NCBI GenBank assembly: GCA_050176585.1
Contig: JBFXHX010000020.1
Location: 5,799 to 69,798 of the forward strand
Direction of reading: 5' to 3'
Length of the DNA: 64,000 bases
Source of the DNA: CAYYWP01 sp050176585
Lineage (GTDB): Bacteria > Desulfobacterota > Binatia > HRBIN30 > CADEER01
The notes beneath the pieces were generated by a model. It saw nothing but the letters and a program-made list of their open reading frames with translations. It did no database searches and was not told the DNA's origin. Shown piece after piece: positions 1-8,821 of the stretch (position 1 is the stretch's first letter; every line of letters begins with the position of its first letter). The position numbers were made by a program, and so were the translations under genes.

Positions 1-724
1 ATTGCTCGAGCGGCTGGCCGACGAATACAACGGTGCCTTCCACGTGGCGAAGGTGAATACGGACGAGAACCCCGCGCTGGCCAGTGCCTTCCGCGTGCAG
101 AGCATTCCCATGGTGATCGGCCTGCGCGACGGCCAGCTCGCAGACCACTTCGTGGGCGCCCTGCCGGAGAGCGGCGTCCGCGATTTTCTCTCTCACCTGC
201 TGCCGAGCGAGAGCGAGCAGCTTGCCGAGGAGGCCGCGAAACAGTTCGAGCTCGGGCACCTCGCCGAGGCCGAATCCACGTATCGCCAGGCCCTCGATCG
301 CGATCCGCGCACCGACTCGGCGCTGGTCGGTTTGGGAACGCTACTGGCGGAGCGCGGGGACGGGGAGGAGGCGCTGGCGCTACTCGATCGCGTCGGCCCG
401 GGGCCGTCCAAGCAGCAAGCCGACCGCCTCGCCGCTTCGATTCGCATCCGCCAGTCGGGCGCCGGCGACGAAACCGCGCTGCGCAGCCGCGTCGAGGAGA
501 ACCCGGACGATCTCGAAGCGCGCTTTGCGCTCGCGCAGGCGCTCGCCGGGGCCGGGCGGTACGAAGAAGCGCTTCAGCATTACCTCGAGATCGTGCGGCG
601 AGATCGCGGGTTTCGCGACGACGGCGCGCGCAAGGCGATGATCGACATCTTCGACCTGCTCGGCCCGGGCAACGAGCTCGCCGATCGGTATCGATCCGAG
701 CTGGGCAAAGTGCTGTTCCGCTGA
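1..724 (+). CDS. Thioredoxin-TPR protein (CnoX/YbbN-like), 5' truncated
   Basis: The reading frame is open from the window edge, so the true start and the redox-active part of the thioredoxin domain lie upstream. The first ~70 residues are the C-terminal half of a thioredoxin fold (VNTDENPALASAFRVQSIP, with the cis-Pro loop 'SIP', then the final strand and helix). Residues ~75-240 form tetratricopeptide-like helical repeats. This thioredoxin-plus-TPR order is that of CnoX/YbbN, a chaperedoxin that holds unfolded or oxidised proteins and passes them to GroEL or DnaK. Whether the CxxC is present cannot be judged here. It ends ~80 bp before the next gene. Confidence 0.85.
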   Translation, partial: LLERLADEYNGAFHVAKVNTDENPALASAFRVQSIPMVIGLRDGQLADHFVGALPESGVRDFLSHLLPSESEQLAEEAAKQFELGHLAEAESTYRQALDRDPRTDSALVGLGTLLAERGDGEEALALLDRVGPGPSKQQADRLAASIRIRQSGAGDETALRSRVEENPDDLEARFALAQALAGAGRYEEALQHYLEIVRRDRGFRDDGARKAMIDIFDLLGPGNELADRYRSELGKVLFR

Positions 725-802
725 AGCGGACCGGTTGTCGGTGGCGCCCTGGCGCCGTCGGCGCACTAGCCGGCCGCTCGGGTGCCGCACCGCGGAGGGG
801 GG

Positions 803-2041
803 ATGGAATTCGGCATCTTCTACGAGCACCAGTTGCCGCGGCCCTGGGCTCCGGGCGATGAGCTGCGGCTCTACCAGGACGCGCTCGAGCAGGTCGAGCT
901 CGCCGACCGGGTCGGCATCGACATCGCCTGGGAGGTGGAGCACCACTTCCTCGAAGAGTACTCGCATTCGCCGGCGCCCGAGGTGTTTCTGGCCGCCTGC
1001 TCGCAGCGCACCAAGCGCATCCGGCTCGGGCACGGCATCGTGTTGATGCCGCCCAAGTACAGCCATCCAGCCAAGGTCGCGGCGCGCATTGCGGCGTTGG
1101 ATCTAGTCTCCAACGGCCGCGTCGAGTTCGGCACCGGAGAATCCTCGTCGCGCCTCGAGCTGGAGGGGTTTGGGATCGATCCGGCCGAGAAACGCGCCAT
1201 GTGGCGCGAAGCGACCGAGCAGGCCGCCAACCTGCTGGCGATGGATCCGTATCCCGGGTTCACCGGCCAGTACTTCTCCATGCCGTGTCGGAACCTGGTA
1301 CCCAAACCGGTGCAGAAGCCGCATCCCCCGATGTGGCTCGCCTGTTCGAGCCGGGAGACGATCCGCGTCGCCGCCCGGCACGGCCTCGGCGCGCTGACCT
1401 TCGCGTTCGTCGATCCCGACGAGGCTCGCCAATGGGTGGCGGATTATCACGAGACCTTCGCGCGCGAATGCGAGCCGATCGGCTGGTCGGTGAATCCGAA
1501 GGTCGCGATGGTCACCGGATTTTCGTGTCACGACGACGCCGAGGAGGCGCGCCGGCGCGGGCTGGACGGGTTTCGCTTCTTCGCCTTCGCGCTCGGCTAC
1601 TACTACTTGTTCGGCGCGCATCAACCGGGGCGCTCGAATGTGTGGACGAACTACGAAGCGATGCGCGACTTCATGCCGGAGGTCGAAGCGGTCACCGGCG
1701 GCATCGGCACGCCGGACAGCCTGCGCGCCCACTTGAACGGCTTCGAGGACGCCGGTGTCGACCAGGTGGTCTTCATCCAGCAGGGAGGCCGCAACCGCCA
1801 CGAGGACATCTGCGCGTCGCTCGAGCTCTTCGCCGCGCGCGTGCTCCCCGAGTTCAAGGAGCGCGCGGAGGCCCGCGAGGCCGCCAAGCGCGAACGCCTC
1901 GCTCCCGCGATCGAAGCCGCAATGCGCCGCAAGCGCTACCCGCGCGCGCTGGCCGCTGAGGAGATTCCCACCGTCGAAGCGTATGGCCATGTCGGCGGGC
2001 TGACCGGCGTAGCCGGCGGCGGGCCTGCAAAACCGGAGTGA
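803..2041 (+). CDS. LLM-class (luciferase-like) flavin-dependent oxidoreductase
   Basis: 412 residues with the bacterial-luciferase TIM-barrel pattern: N-terminal strand MEFGIFYEHQLPRPW, then 'HHFLEEYSHSPAPEVFLAA' and 'RIRLGHGIVLMPP', which are typical of LLM monooxygenases using FMNH2 or F420. ATG 803 is chosen because GGAGG sits just upstream at 794-798; an in-frame GTG at 782 is possible. The C-terminal ~60 residues are Arg/Ala/Glu-rich and probably form a helical tail. The substrate is unknown. The MaoC-type hydratase starts 62 bp downstream on the same strand, so they may be cotranscribed in degradation of a long-chain or branched compound; that link is inference. Confidence 0.9.
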   Translation: MEFGIFYEHQLPRPWAPGDELRLYQDALEQVELADRVGIDIAWEVEHHFLEEYSHSPAPEVFLAACSQRTKRIRLGHGIVLMPPKYSHPAKVAARIAALDLVSNGRVEFGTGESSSRLELEGFGIDPAEKRAMWREATEQAANLLAMDPYPGFTGQYFSMPCRNLVPKPVQKPHPPMWLACSSRETIRVAARHGLGALTFAFVDPDEARQWVADYHETFARECEPIGWSVNPKVAMVTGFSCHDDAEEARRRGLDGFRFFAFALGYYYLFGAHQPGRSNVWTNYEAMRDFMPEVEAVTGGIGTPDSLRAHLNGFEDAGVDQVVFIQQGGRNRHEDICASLELFAARVLPEFKERAEAREAAKRERLAPAIEAAMRRKRYPRALAAEEIPTVEAYGHVGGLTGVAGGGPAKPE

Positions 2042-2103
2042 GTTTGAGCGCGACGTGCCGCGGCGACCGGAACGCGGCGAAAGGAAGAGGGAAGGAGAGT
2101 GTC

Positions 2104-2946
2104 ATGCAGCAGATCTCGAGCGAGCTGGTCGGGCTGACCACCGACGCGATCGCGGTCGCATGGACCGAGAAGGACGCGATCCTCTACGCGCTCGGCGTCG
2201 GCTGCAAACCGGACGGCGAGCTCGATTACGTATACGAGGGCCGCGGCCCGCGCGTTTTGCCGACGTATGCGGTGATTCCCGCGTTCAAGGCGCTCCTCGC
2301 GGTCATTGGGCGCATCGACGTGAACCTGGCCATGCTGCTGCACGGCGATCAGGCGCTGGAGCTGCACCGTCCACTGCCGGCGGAGGCGACGGCGCAGGTG
2401 ATCGGCGAGGTGACTGCGGTATGGGACAAGGGCAAAGCCGCGGTCATCGAGGTCGAGAGCCGTCTCAACGACGCGCAGGGGCCGCTCGCGACGGCGCGGT
2501 CGTCGCTGTTCATCCGCGGCGGCGGGGGCTTCGGTGGAAAGCGCGGGCCCTCGGCGAGCAATGCCAATGAACCGCCCGCCCGCGCGCCCGATCACGTGGT
2601 CACCGATCGGGTGCAAATCGAGCAGGGCGCTATTTACCGGCTCTCGGGCGATTTGAATCCGATCCACATCGACCCCGACTTCGCGAAGGTCGCGGGTTTC
2701 GATGCGCCGTTCCTGCACGGTCTTTGCACCTACGGTATGGTCGGGCGCGCGCTGCTCGGCACCGTCTGTGGCGGTGATCCGGGGCGCCTCGTGTCGTTGA
2801 CGGCGCGCTTTGCCGACCGGGTGCTCTACGGCGATGAGCTCATCACCCAGATCTGGGTGACCGGCGCGGGCACGGCCGTGGTCCGCGCCCAAACGGGCAG
2901 GGGCAACACCGTGCTCTCGCAGGCGCAGGCGCGCTGGACGCCCTGA
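2104..2946 (+). CDS. MaoC/hydratase-2 family (R)-specific enoyl-CoA hydratase
   Basis: 280 residues arranged as a double hot-dog, like the hydratase-2 part of eukaryotic multifunctional enzyme 2. Residues ~1-140 are the N-terminal degenerate hot-dog. Residues ~165-280 carry the hydratase-2 motif YRLSGDLNPIHID, giving the likely catalytic Asp183 and His188. The reaction is reversible hydration of trans-2-enoyl-CoA to (R)-3-hydroxyacyl-CoA. ATG 2104 follows a strong GAAGGAGAG ribosome-binding site at 2091-2098. The product could feed beta-oxidation or supply (R)-3-hydroxyacyl-CoA to a PHA synthase such as the one at 53 kb; that link is speculative. Confidence 0.92.
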   Translation: MQQISSELVGLTTDAIAVAWTEKDAILYALGVGCKPDGELDYVYEGRGPRVLPTYAVIPAFKALLAVIGRIDVNLAMLLHGDQALELHRPLPAEATAQVIGEVTAVWDKGKAAVIEVESRLNDAQGPLATARSSLFIRGGGGFGGKRGPSASNANEPPARAPDHVVTDRVQIEQGAIYRLSGDLNPIHIDPDFAKVAGFDAPFLHGLCTYGMVGRALLGTVCGGDPGRLVSLTARFADRVLYGDELITQIWVTGAGTAVVRAQTGRGNTVLSQAQARWTP

Positions 2947-2954
2947 GGTGACGT

Positions 2955-2987
2955 CCCGGCGCTGGACAGCCGCTGCCCAGCGCCGGG
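2955..2987 (+). terminator. GC-rich hairpin terminator after the MaoC gene
   Basis: A perfect 11-bp inverted repeat (CCCGGCGCTGG / CCAGCGCCGGG) with an 11-nt loop begins 8 bp after the MaoC stop. There is no T-tract, so it may act as a weak intrinsic terminator or as a stabilising 3' hairpin. Confidence 0.6.
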
Positions 2988-3159
2988 GACGCGCAGCGCG
3001 TCGACCGCACGCGCCGCTCCGGCGCAGCGGGGCGGCTCATCATTGCGAGCGCGGTTGACGGCGCGCTGAGCGTAGCGCGTAGTGAGGGTCCGCGGCGGGA
3101 CCCGCCTTCGCCGGCGTCGATTCGGCGGCTAATACGGGAAGCGACGGAAGAGTAGGCGC

Positions 3160-4875
3160 GTGCCGCACAATGTGACCCTGATCACCACGATCGCCGCCGC
3201 TCTAGGCGTCGCGCTCGTGCTGGGCTTTCTGGCAGTCCGACTCAAGCTGCCGGCGCTGGTCGGCTATCTGCTGGCCGGCGTAATCATCGGTCCTGCCACA
3301 CCCGGCTTCGTCGCCGACCTCGGCCTCTCGCTGCAGCTCGCCGAGATCGGCGTCATGCTGCTGATGTTCGGCGTGGGGCTGCACTTCTCGTTGGAGGACC
3401 TGCTGGCCGCGCGCCGCATTGCGCTGCCCGGTGCGCTTGCGCAGATCGCAGTGGCGACGGCGCTCGGCGTCGCCGCGGCGCTCTTATGGGGCTGGAGCGT
3501 CGGCGCCGGGCTCGTGTTGGGCCTCGCGCTCTCGGTGGCGAGTACGGTCGTGTTGCTCCGCGCGCTCGAGAGCCGCGGCCTGCTCGAGACCATCAACGGC
3601 CGCATCGCCGTCGGCTGGCTGGTGGTCGAGGACGTCGCGATGGTCCTGGTCCTCGTCGTGCTGCCGCCGCTCGCGAAGGTGCTCGGTGGCGAGGCGGACG
3701 CCGCGCACGGCGGTGGCTCCGACCTGTTGGCCACGCTCACAGTGACACTCGGGAAGGTCGCGGTGTTCGTCGCGCTCATGCTGGTCGGTGGCCGGCGCCT
3801 CTTTCCGTGGCTGCTCTGGCAGGTGGCGCGGACGGGATCGCGGGAGCTCTTCACGCTGTGCGTGATCGCCGGCGCGCTCGGCATCGCGTACGCGTCCGCC
3901 GAGCTGTTCGGCGTCTCCTTCGCGCTCGGCGCGTTCTTCGCCGGGATGGTCATGCGCGAGTCCGAGCTGAGCCACCGAGCCGCAGACGAATCGCTGCCGT
4001 TGCGCGATGCATTCTCCGTGCTGTTCTTCGTCTCGGTCGGCATGCTGTTCGATCCGTCGATGCTGATTCGCGAGCCGCTCCGCGTGCTCACGGTGGTCGC
4101 GATCATCGTCGCCGGCAAGTCGGTGGCGGCCTTCCTGATCGTGCTCGCGTTCCGCTACCCGCTGAACACCGCGCTCACTGTCTCCGCTAGCCTGGCGCAG
4201 ATCGGCGAATTCTCCTTCATCCTGGCGAGCCTCGGCGTATCGCTCGGGCTCTTGCCGACCGAGGGCCAGAGCCTCATTCTCGCCGGCGCGGTGATATCGA
4301 TCGCACTGAATCCGCTCGTGTTCAACGCGGTCGAGCCCGTGCAGGGCTGGATTCGCGCGCGCTCGACGCTCGCGCGCGCCATGGAGCGGCCGAGCGACCC
4401 ATTGGCGCAGTTGCCATACACGGTGAATGAGAATCGCCTCACCGGACACGTCCTGCTGGTCGGCTATGGCCGCATCGGCCGGCGGGTCGGCGAGGCGTTG
4501 ACGGAACGCGGGGTGCCGATCGTGGTCGCCGAGCAGAACCGCGAAATCGTCGAGGAACTGCGCGCGCGCGGCATCCCCGCGGTCTCCGGCGACGCGGCGG
4601 AGCCCGCCGTGCTGATTCAAGCGCATGTTGCGCGTGCCGGCATGTTGGTCGTCGCCACCTCGGATGCCTTTCGCGCGCGGAAGATGGTCGAGATCGCGCG
4701 CGCGCTCAGGCCGAACATGGAGACGGTGGTGTGCAGCGACAGCGACGAAGCGGCGGCGCTGCTCTACCGCGAAAACGTCGGCATCGTGTTTACGGAACAA
4801 CAGGAGATCGCGCGCGCGATCACGCGCCACGTGCTCGAGCGGATGGCGGTCGCAGCGCGCCATGTGGCGAAATAG
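3160..4875 (+). CDS. Cation/proton antiporter with RCK domain (KefB/YbaL type)
   Basis: 571 residues. Residues ~1-390 form about 12 membrane segments of the CPA2 family (start MPHNVTLITTIAAALGVAL; conserved 'LVGYLLAGVIIGP' and 'EIGVMLLMFGVGLHFS'). From residue ~428 there is a TrkA-N/RCK domain with the dinucleotide motif LLVGYGRIGRRVGEAL. The family performs K+ (or Na+) efflux coupled to H+ and is gated by nucleotide or glutathione adducts. A GTG start at 3160 is used; GGAAG lies ~15 bp upstream. It stands alone, with 213 bp to the previous gene and decayed fragments after it. Confidence 0.92.
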   Translation: MPHNVTLITTIAAALGVALVLGFLAVRLKLPALVGYLLAGVIIGPATPGFVADLGLSLQLAEIGVMLLMFGVGLHFSLEDLLAARRIALPGALAQIAVATALGVAAALLWGWSVGAGLVLGLALSVASTVVLLRALESRGLLETINGRIAVGWLVVEDVAMVLVLVVLPPLAKVLGGEADAAHGGGSDLLATLTVTLGKVAVFVALMLVGGRRLFPWLLWQVARTGSRELFTLCVIAGALGIAYASAELFGVSFALGAFFAGMVMRESELSHRAADESLPLRDAFSVLFFVSVGMLFDPSMLIREPLRVLTVVAIIVAGKSVAAFLIVLAFRYPLNTALTVSASLAQIGEFSFILASLGVSLGLLPTEGQSLILAGAVISIALNPLVFNAVEPVQGWIRARSTLARAMERPSDPLAQLPYTVNENRLTGHVLLVGYGRIGRRVGEALTERGVPIVVAEQNREIVEELRARGIPAVSGDAAEPAVLIQAHVARAGMLVVATSDAFRARKMVEIARALRPNMETVVCSDSDEAAALLYRENVGIVFTEQQEIARAITRHVLERMAVAARHVAK

Positions 4876-4959
4876 GCGGCCGGCCCTCGTTCGTGCGCGA
4901 GCTTTGCGCTCGCCGCGCCGCCGGCCGACGCCGCTGAGCGCAGCGCCGAATCGGCGCCG

Positions 4960-5301
4960 AGGCGGGATGACATCGCCGCGCGGCTCGTCGAGGGCATTGA
5001 TCCGTCGATCGAGGTGCGTCGCATCCAGGCGCGCTTTCCGTCCGCAGAAGCTCTCGACGCAATCCGGTCTGCGGACTACGTCTTTGGATGTTTCGATCAC
5101 GATGGTCCGCAGTTTGTCCTTAACGAAACTTGTCTTGCGTACGAAAAGCCGCTGTTCGATCGCGCATCGGATGTGCCGGAAGCTCGCGCCTATGGCGGTC
5201 GCGTGACGATCGTCTGGGGGGCGGGTGGATGCCTTCAGTGTCGTGGCGTGCTCGATGCCCGTTATGTGCCGCCCTCTCGTATGTGCAGCGCCAAGCGCTG
5301 A
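4960..5301 (+). pseudogene. ThiF/E1-like adenylyltransferase fragment
   Basis: The open frame after the antiporter stop encodes a stretch typical of the second half of a ThiF/MoeB/HesA domain: RRDDIAARLVEGIDPSIEV, then ADYVFGCFDHDGPQ (the adenylylation-domain Asp region), and GGRVTIVWGAGGCLQCRGVLD with a CxxC-like pair. The ATP-binding N-terminus (GxGGxG) is absent and the frame ends abruptly at 5301. It is therefore a truncated remnant. ThiF proteins often accompany JAB/E2-like genes in mobile or defence loci, and none remains here. It adjoins the recombinase fragment in the opposite orientation. Confidence 0.7.
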
Positions 5302-5323
5302 ACGCTTCGCAACGCCGGTCTGA

Positions 5324-5668
5324 TCACATTTGCTCGGACCGACGTCTTCTCAGGTGCTCGAACAGGTGATTCAACGCGGACCGGGCGACACCCTTCGGCG
5401 AATACCTCGGTCCGGCGGCCACAAGCGAACGGTGATATGCTTCGAGGAACGCGCCAGCATTGGACTCGGCAATTTGCCGGCAATGCGTGATCCCTTGCTC
5501 GATGAGAAACGCATAGAATTGGCAACAGATGCCGAGGACGCTGACCGCACGAGAGTATGAGTACCCCTTAGCTTTGAGAGAGGCGGCGACCCCGTCGAAG
5601 TACGGATCCAGAGGGGCGCGACGGAAGTCGACGAGAGTTCGTCTGTTTCGGTACCAGTGTTCGAGCAT
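5324..5668 (-). pseudogene. N-terminal fragment of a tyrosine-recombinase/integrase
   Basis: 114 residues starting MLEHWYRNRRTLVDFRRAPL and running through YSYSRAVSVLGICCQFYAFL to AALNHLFEHL-like helices. This resembles the SAM-like core-binding domain of transposon-type site-specific recombinases. The frame stops before any catalytic domain, so the R...HxxR...Y residues are all missing. ATG at 5668 (complement) is chosen because homology-like sequence begins there; the frame is open further upstream. Together with the ThiF and RadC fragments it marks a past integration or deletion event. Confidence 0.65.
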
Positions 5669-5763
5669 GGGCGGCCTTGCAATTTCTGGCACCAAAGTAA
5701 CAAAGGTGTGTTTCAGGGATGGCCCTAGGGGGATTCCCGCGGACGATGAACTCTCCGGAAGCA

Positions 5764-6198
5764 ATGGGACCACCATCGCTGAAGGTCCATGGCCTGGTAC
5801 TGTGGATTCATGGTCGGCAGTTTCCGGACGCTCAGGACTTCTGGGACGGCAACTGGCTGAGAGTCACCGCGCATTGTGGTGCCGCCGGTGCGAGCGTGTG
5901 GGCATCGGGCGCGATTTTTATGGTGCCTGATGTCGCGCGTTGGGCCGATCAGTGCGAAGTGCTCTACAACTCACTTTCCGGCGAGGCAGTGCTGAGCTCC
6001 TACGAACCGGAGCTGTGCGTGACGATCAAAAGCACGGACACGCTGGGCCATCTGGATTTGCGAGTGGAGATCACCCCCGACCACATGACTCAGGCCCATC
6101 GTTTCGACTTTCAACTCGACCAAACCTATCTGCCAGGAATCATCCGCGATTGCCGAGCGATCCTCGCAGCCTACCCGATTCGCGAGGACGAGAAGTGA
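5764..6198 (+). CDS. WapI-like immunity-type protein
   Basis: 144 residues from ATG 5764, which follows GGAAG; in-frame ATGs at 5719 and 5746 are alternatives. Visible features are VHGLVLWIHGRQFPDAQDFW and DGNWLRVTAHCGAAGASVWASG near the N-terminus, and RFDFQLDQTYLPGIIRDCRAI at the C-terminus. That arrangement resembles the WapI family, small cytosolic proteins that can neutralise contact-dependent toxins. No toxin gene is adjacent, so it would be an orphan immunity gene left after the surrounding element decayed. The family call rests on remembered patterns and is moderate. Confidence 0.6.
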   Translation: MGPPSLKVHGLVLWIHGRQFPDAQDFWDGNWLRVTAHCGAAGASVWASGAIFMVPDVARWADQCEVLYNSLSGEAVLSSYEPELCVTIKSTDTLGHLDLRVEITPDHMTQAHRFDFQLDQTYLPGIIRDCRAILAAYPIREDEK

Positions 6199-6243
6199 AG
6201 AAGCGCGTCGAGTAACCACGATCCGAAGCAAACCCGCTTGACG

Positions 6244-6530
6244 CACGATGCGGATTTTCCGGTGCTTGTTGTCGAGGAGAACCGCGATGAAGTGCTCGAC
6301 GGTCTCCGCTGCCAGCCGCTCGCGGAAATGCGCGTAGATGTCCGCGGACCCTCGAAACGGCACGCCGGCGACGAACTCCTTCTCTCCGAATCGCCGCGCG
6401 AGCTCGAGCACGTAGCTGAGCTTCTCGGTTGCGGCCGGAGTGAGGCCTTGCTCGCGGAGCTCCGCGGCATGAACGGAAGCAAAGCGCCGGAGGTTGCCGT
6501 AGGACGCAAACGCTTCTCGCACGACATTTG
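6244..6530 (-). pseudogene. radC: RadC-family (UPF0758) N-terminal fragment
   Basis: In a minus-strand frame, ~93 residues read VVREAFASYGNLRRFASVHA, then ELREQGLTPAATEKLSYVLE, LARRFGEKEF and FRGSADIYAHFRERLAAETV up to IAVLLDNKHRKIRI. This is the helix-hairpin-helix part and the beginning of the JAB-like metalloprotease fold of RadC. The metal-binding part (HNHPSG...D) is missing, and flanking sequence in the frame is unrelated. It is a truncated remnant at the right edge of the recombination scar. Confidence 0.65.
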
Positions 6531-6606
6531 CCCGCCGCAGCGCGACGACATACCGTGGCGCAGCTGCGTCCGATTGCACATCTCTCCGAATAGCGGGGGA
6601 ACGAGC

Positions 6607-7185
6607 ATGCGCGAACGCGTCGACCTTCGGTTTCGGGCCGAGAGCTTCTTCACTGGCGATGACGGGACTCAGGTGTCGCCGTTCCTGAACCCGCGCGACG
6701 CCATGAGCGCCGTGCCGTGGGATTTGCTGCACGGCTTCAGTCTGGCGATGGGACGGCTCGCGCCGGGCGAGCAGTCCGCCATCCACGTCCACCCGTTTGT
6801 GGAACGCGTGGTCGTGGTGCTGTCCGGGGCGCTCGAGTTATTGCTCAAGGATGTCGAGGATCCGGAACCCTACCGGATCGCGCTCGCGGCACATGACGCC
6901 GCGGTCATGCGCCCCGGCAGCTTTCAGCAATTGCGCAACCCGGGACCGCAGCGAACGGACTTGCTCTACGTCGTGAGCCCGCCGTTTCAGTTCGAGCCGG
7001 GCTCGGGTGGCGATCCGCTCTATACGGATGCGATCGTCGTCGGCCGCAGTTGGGAAGCGCTGCAAGCCAACGGCTGGACCGCGCCGAAGCTGAGCGATCC
7101 GGCGGCATCCTTTGATGCTCGCCAGTGCTCGGTCGAAAGAGTGCAGCGCATGAAGGCGCGCGCGGGTGCGCCGCGGTCGAGCTGA
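6607..7185 (+). CDS. Cupin-domain protein
   Basis: 192 residues from ATG 6607, preceded by GGGGGAAC. A single cupin barrel is visible: FSLAMGRLAPGEQSAIHVHP (motif 1 with His-x-His), VERVVVVLSGALELLL, and HDAAVMRPGSFQQLRNPGP (motif 2). The fold suggests a small metal-binding enzyme or a ligand-sensing protein; the substrate cannot be inferred. The methyltransferase follows 81 bp downstream on the same strand. Confidence 0.8.
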   Translation: MRERVDLRFRAESFFTGDDGTQVSPFLNPRDAMSAVPWDLLHGFSLAMGRLAPGEQSAIHVHPFVERVVVVLSGALELLLKDVEDPEPYRIALAAHDAAVMRPGSFQQLRNPGPQRTDLLYVVSPPFQFEPGSGGDPLYTDAIVVGRSWEALQANGWTAPKLSDPAASFDARQCSVERVQRMKARAGAPRSS

Positions 7186-7266
7186 CGCGGCACCGCTCGT
7201 GCCCAGGCTCAACGCAGCAGAGTGCACATCGCCGCCGTCGCATCGCACAGATTCAGCGGGGGACAG

Positions 7267-8091
7267 ATGGGTGAGCCCGAACGGACGTTTCGCGATTTCG
7301 AGCACGCGGGTTGGGAAGACGCGAGCGTCTGCGCGCATTACCACCAGCACCTGTCGGCCGTGACCACGCAATCCGCGCCGGCGTTGCTCGATGCGGCCGG
7401 GGTGGGCCCGGGGACGAGACTGTTGGACGTCGCCACCGGGGCCGGATACGTGCCCGCCGCGGCGGCGCTGCTCGGCGCCGCGGCGTTCGGCGTCGACTTC
7501 TCCAGCTCGCAGCTCGCGCTCGGGCGGCAGCGGTACCCGGCCGTGCGGTTCGCGTGCGCGGATGCCGACGCCACGCCATTCCGCGCCGAGAGCTTCGATG
7601 CCGTCACCAATGGGTTCGGCATGTGCCACCTGCAGGATCCGGTCGCGGCGCTGCGCGAGGCGTTTCGCATCCTGCGGCGCGGCGGTCGCGTGGCGTTCAC
7701 GGTGTGGGACGTTCCCGAACGAGCGATTGGCCTCGGCGCGGCCTACGCGGCGATGCGCGCCCACGGCTCGCTGGACGTCGGGCTGCCCGTGGGCCCGAAC
7801 TTCTTTCTGTTCAGCGATCCTGAACAGAGCCGGCGCGCGCTTGCCGAAGCCGGCTTTGCCTCGCCGTCGGTTGCGCAAGTGCCACAGGTGTGGCGGCTGA
7901 GCGAACCGGATCGGGTGTTCGAGGCCCTGGCCCGCGGCACCGTGCGCACCGGCGCCGCGTTGCGTGCGCAGTCTCCGGCCGCGCGCGAAGCGATCAAGGC
8001 CGCGTTGCGGGATGTCGTCACCCCGTACCGGCGCGGCGAGTACTACGACGTGCCCATGCCTGCGGTTCTCGCCTCCGCGGTGAAGCAGTAA
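7267..8091 (+). CDS. Class I SAM-dependent methyltransferase
   Basis: 274 residues from ATG 7267, with GGGGGAC as ribosome-binding site. SAM-binding motif I is LLDVATGAGYV (residues 52-62), motif II 'AFGVDFSSSQL', and the motif III/IV region 'SFDAVTNGFGMCHLQDP'. The overall pattern is that of UbiE/COQ5-like small-molecule methyltransferases. The nitrile hydratase pair starts 97 bp later, so cotranscription is possible but unproven. Substrate unknown. Confidence 0.88.
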   Translation: MGEPERTFRDFEHAGWEDASVCAHYHQHLSAVTTQSAPALLDAAGVGPGTRLLDVATGAGYVPAAAALLGAAAFGVDFSSSQLALGRQRYPAVRFACADADATPFRAESFDAVTNGFGMCHLQDPVAALREAFRILRRGGRVAFTVWDVPERAIGLGAAYAAMRAHGSLDVGLPVGPNFFLFSDPEQSRRALAEAGFASPSVAQVPQVWRLSEPDRVFEALARGTVRTGAALRAQSPAAREAIKAALRDVVTPYRRGEYYDVPMPAVLASAVKQ

Positions 8092-8188
8092 ACGCCTGCG
8101 CGCTGGACGGGCGTGCGCGCCGACGGCAGAATCGCGGCGTCGGCGGCCAACAGCCGCCGAGCGAGACAACTGACCGGAAGGGATGCGC

Positions 8189-8821
8189 ATGGATGGCATT
8201 CATGATCTCGGCGGACTGAGCGGCTTCGGGGCCGTCGAGATCGAGCCGAACGAGCCGGTGTTCCACGAGCGCTGGGAGGCGCGGGCGTTCGCGCTCAACT
8301 TTCTCGGGCTCCGCCTGCTGCGCGCGTACAACGTGCACGAGTATCGCCACGCGGTCGAACGCATGCACCCGGCGCTCTATTTGGCCGCGTCGTACTACGA
8401 GCGTTGGCTCACCGGGGTCGCGACGCTGTTCGTCGAAAAGGGCATCGTCCCCCACGCCGAGTTGGAAGCGCGCGCGGGAGGCCCGTTTCCGCTGGCGCGG
8501 CCGGCCGCCGCGGTGAGAGCAGTCGCTGCTCCGGCCCGGGAAGGCCCGTGTTTCGCGCCGGGCGACGCCGTGAGGGTGCGCGACTTCCGCCCCGCGGGGC
8601 ACACGCGGGCACCCCGCTACGTGCGCGGCAAGCGCGGCGTCGTCGTCCGCGTCGCGCCGCGTTTCGAGTTCCCGGATCTCGCGGGCCATGCTATCGCCGC
8701 GCATCATGAGCACACGTACCAGGTGGAGTTTCCGGCGGCCGAGCTGTGGGCGGACGCGGCCGAGAGCGGCGACTCGGTGATCGTGGACCTCTGGGAGAGC
8801 TACCTCCAGGCCGCGCCATGA
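8189..8821 (+). CDS. nthB: Nitrile hydratase beta subunit
   Basis: 210 residues starting with the family signature MDGIHDLGGLSGFG. ATG 8189 has GGAAGGG six bases upstream; an ATG two codons earlier is too close to it. Residues ~115-210 contain the SH3-like barrel of the beta subunit (FAPGDAVRVRDFRPAGHTRAP, RYVRGKRGVVV, TYQVEFPAAELW). With the alpha subunit it hydrates nitriles to amides. The beta-before-alpha order is that of cobalt-type enzymes; iron-type operons are usually alpha-beta. The stop overlaps the alpha start in an ATGA junction, consistent with coupled translation of equal amounts. Confidence 0.93.
   Translation: MDGIHDLGGLSGFGAVEIEPNEPVFHERWEARAFALNFLGLRLLRAYNVHEYRHAVERMHPALYLAASYYERWLTGVATLFVEKGIVPHAELEARAGGPFPLARPAAAVRAVAAPAREGPCFAPGDAVRVRDFRPAGHTRAPRYVRGKRGVVVRVAPRFEFPDLAGHAIAAHHEHTYQVEFPAAELWADAAESGDSVIVDLWESYLQAAP

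Noticed and set aside
3264..5100. Long minus-strand frames opposite the antiporter
   Set aside because: Low-complexity Arg/Asp/His-rich shadows of a membrane protein gene with complete TM and RCK motifs.
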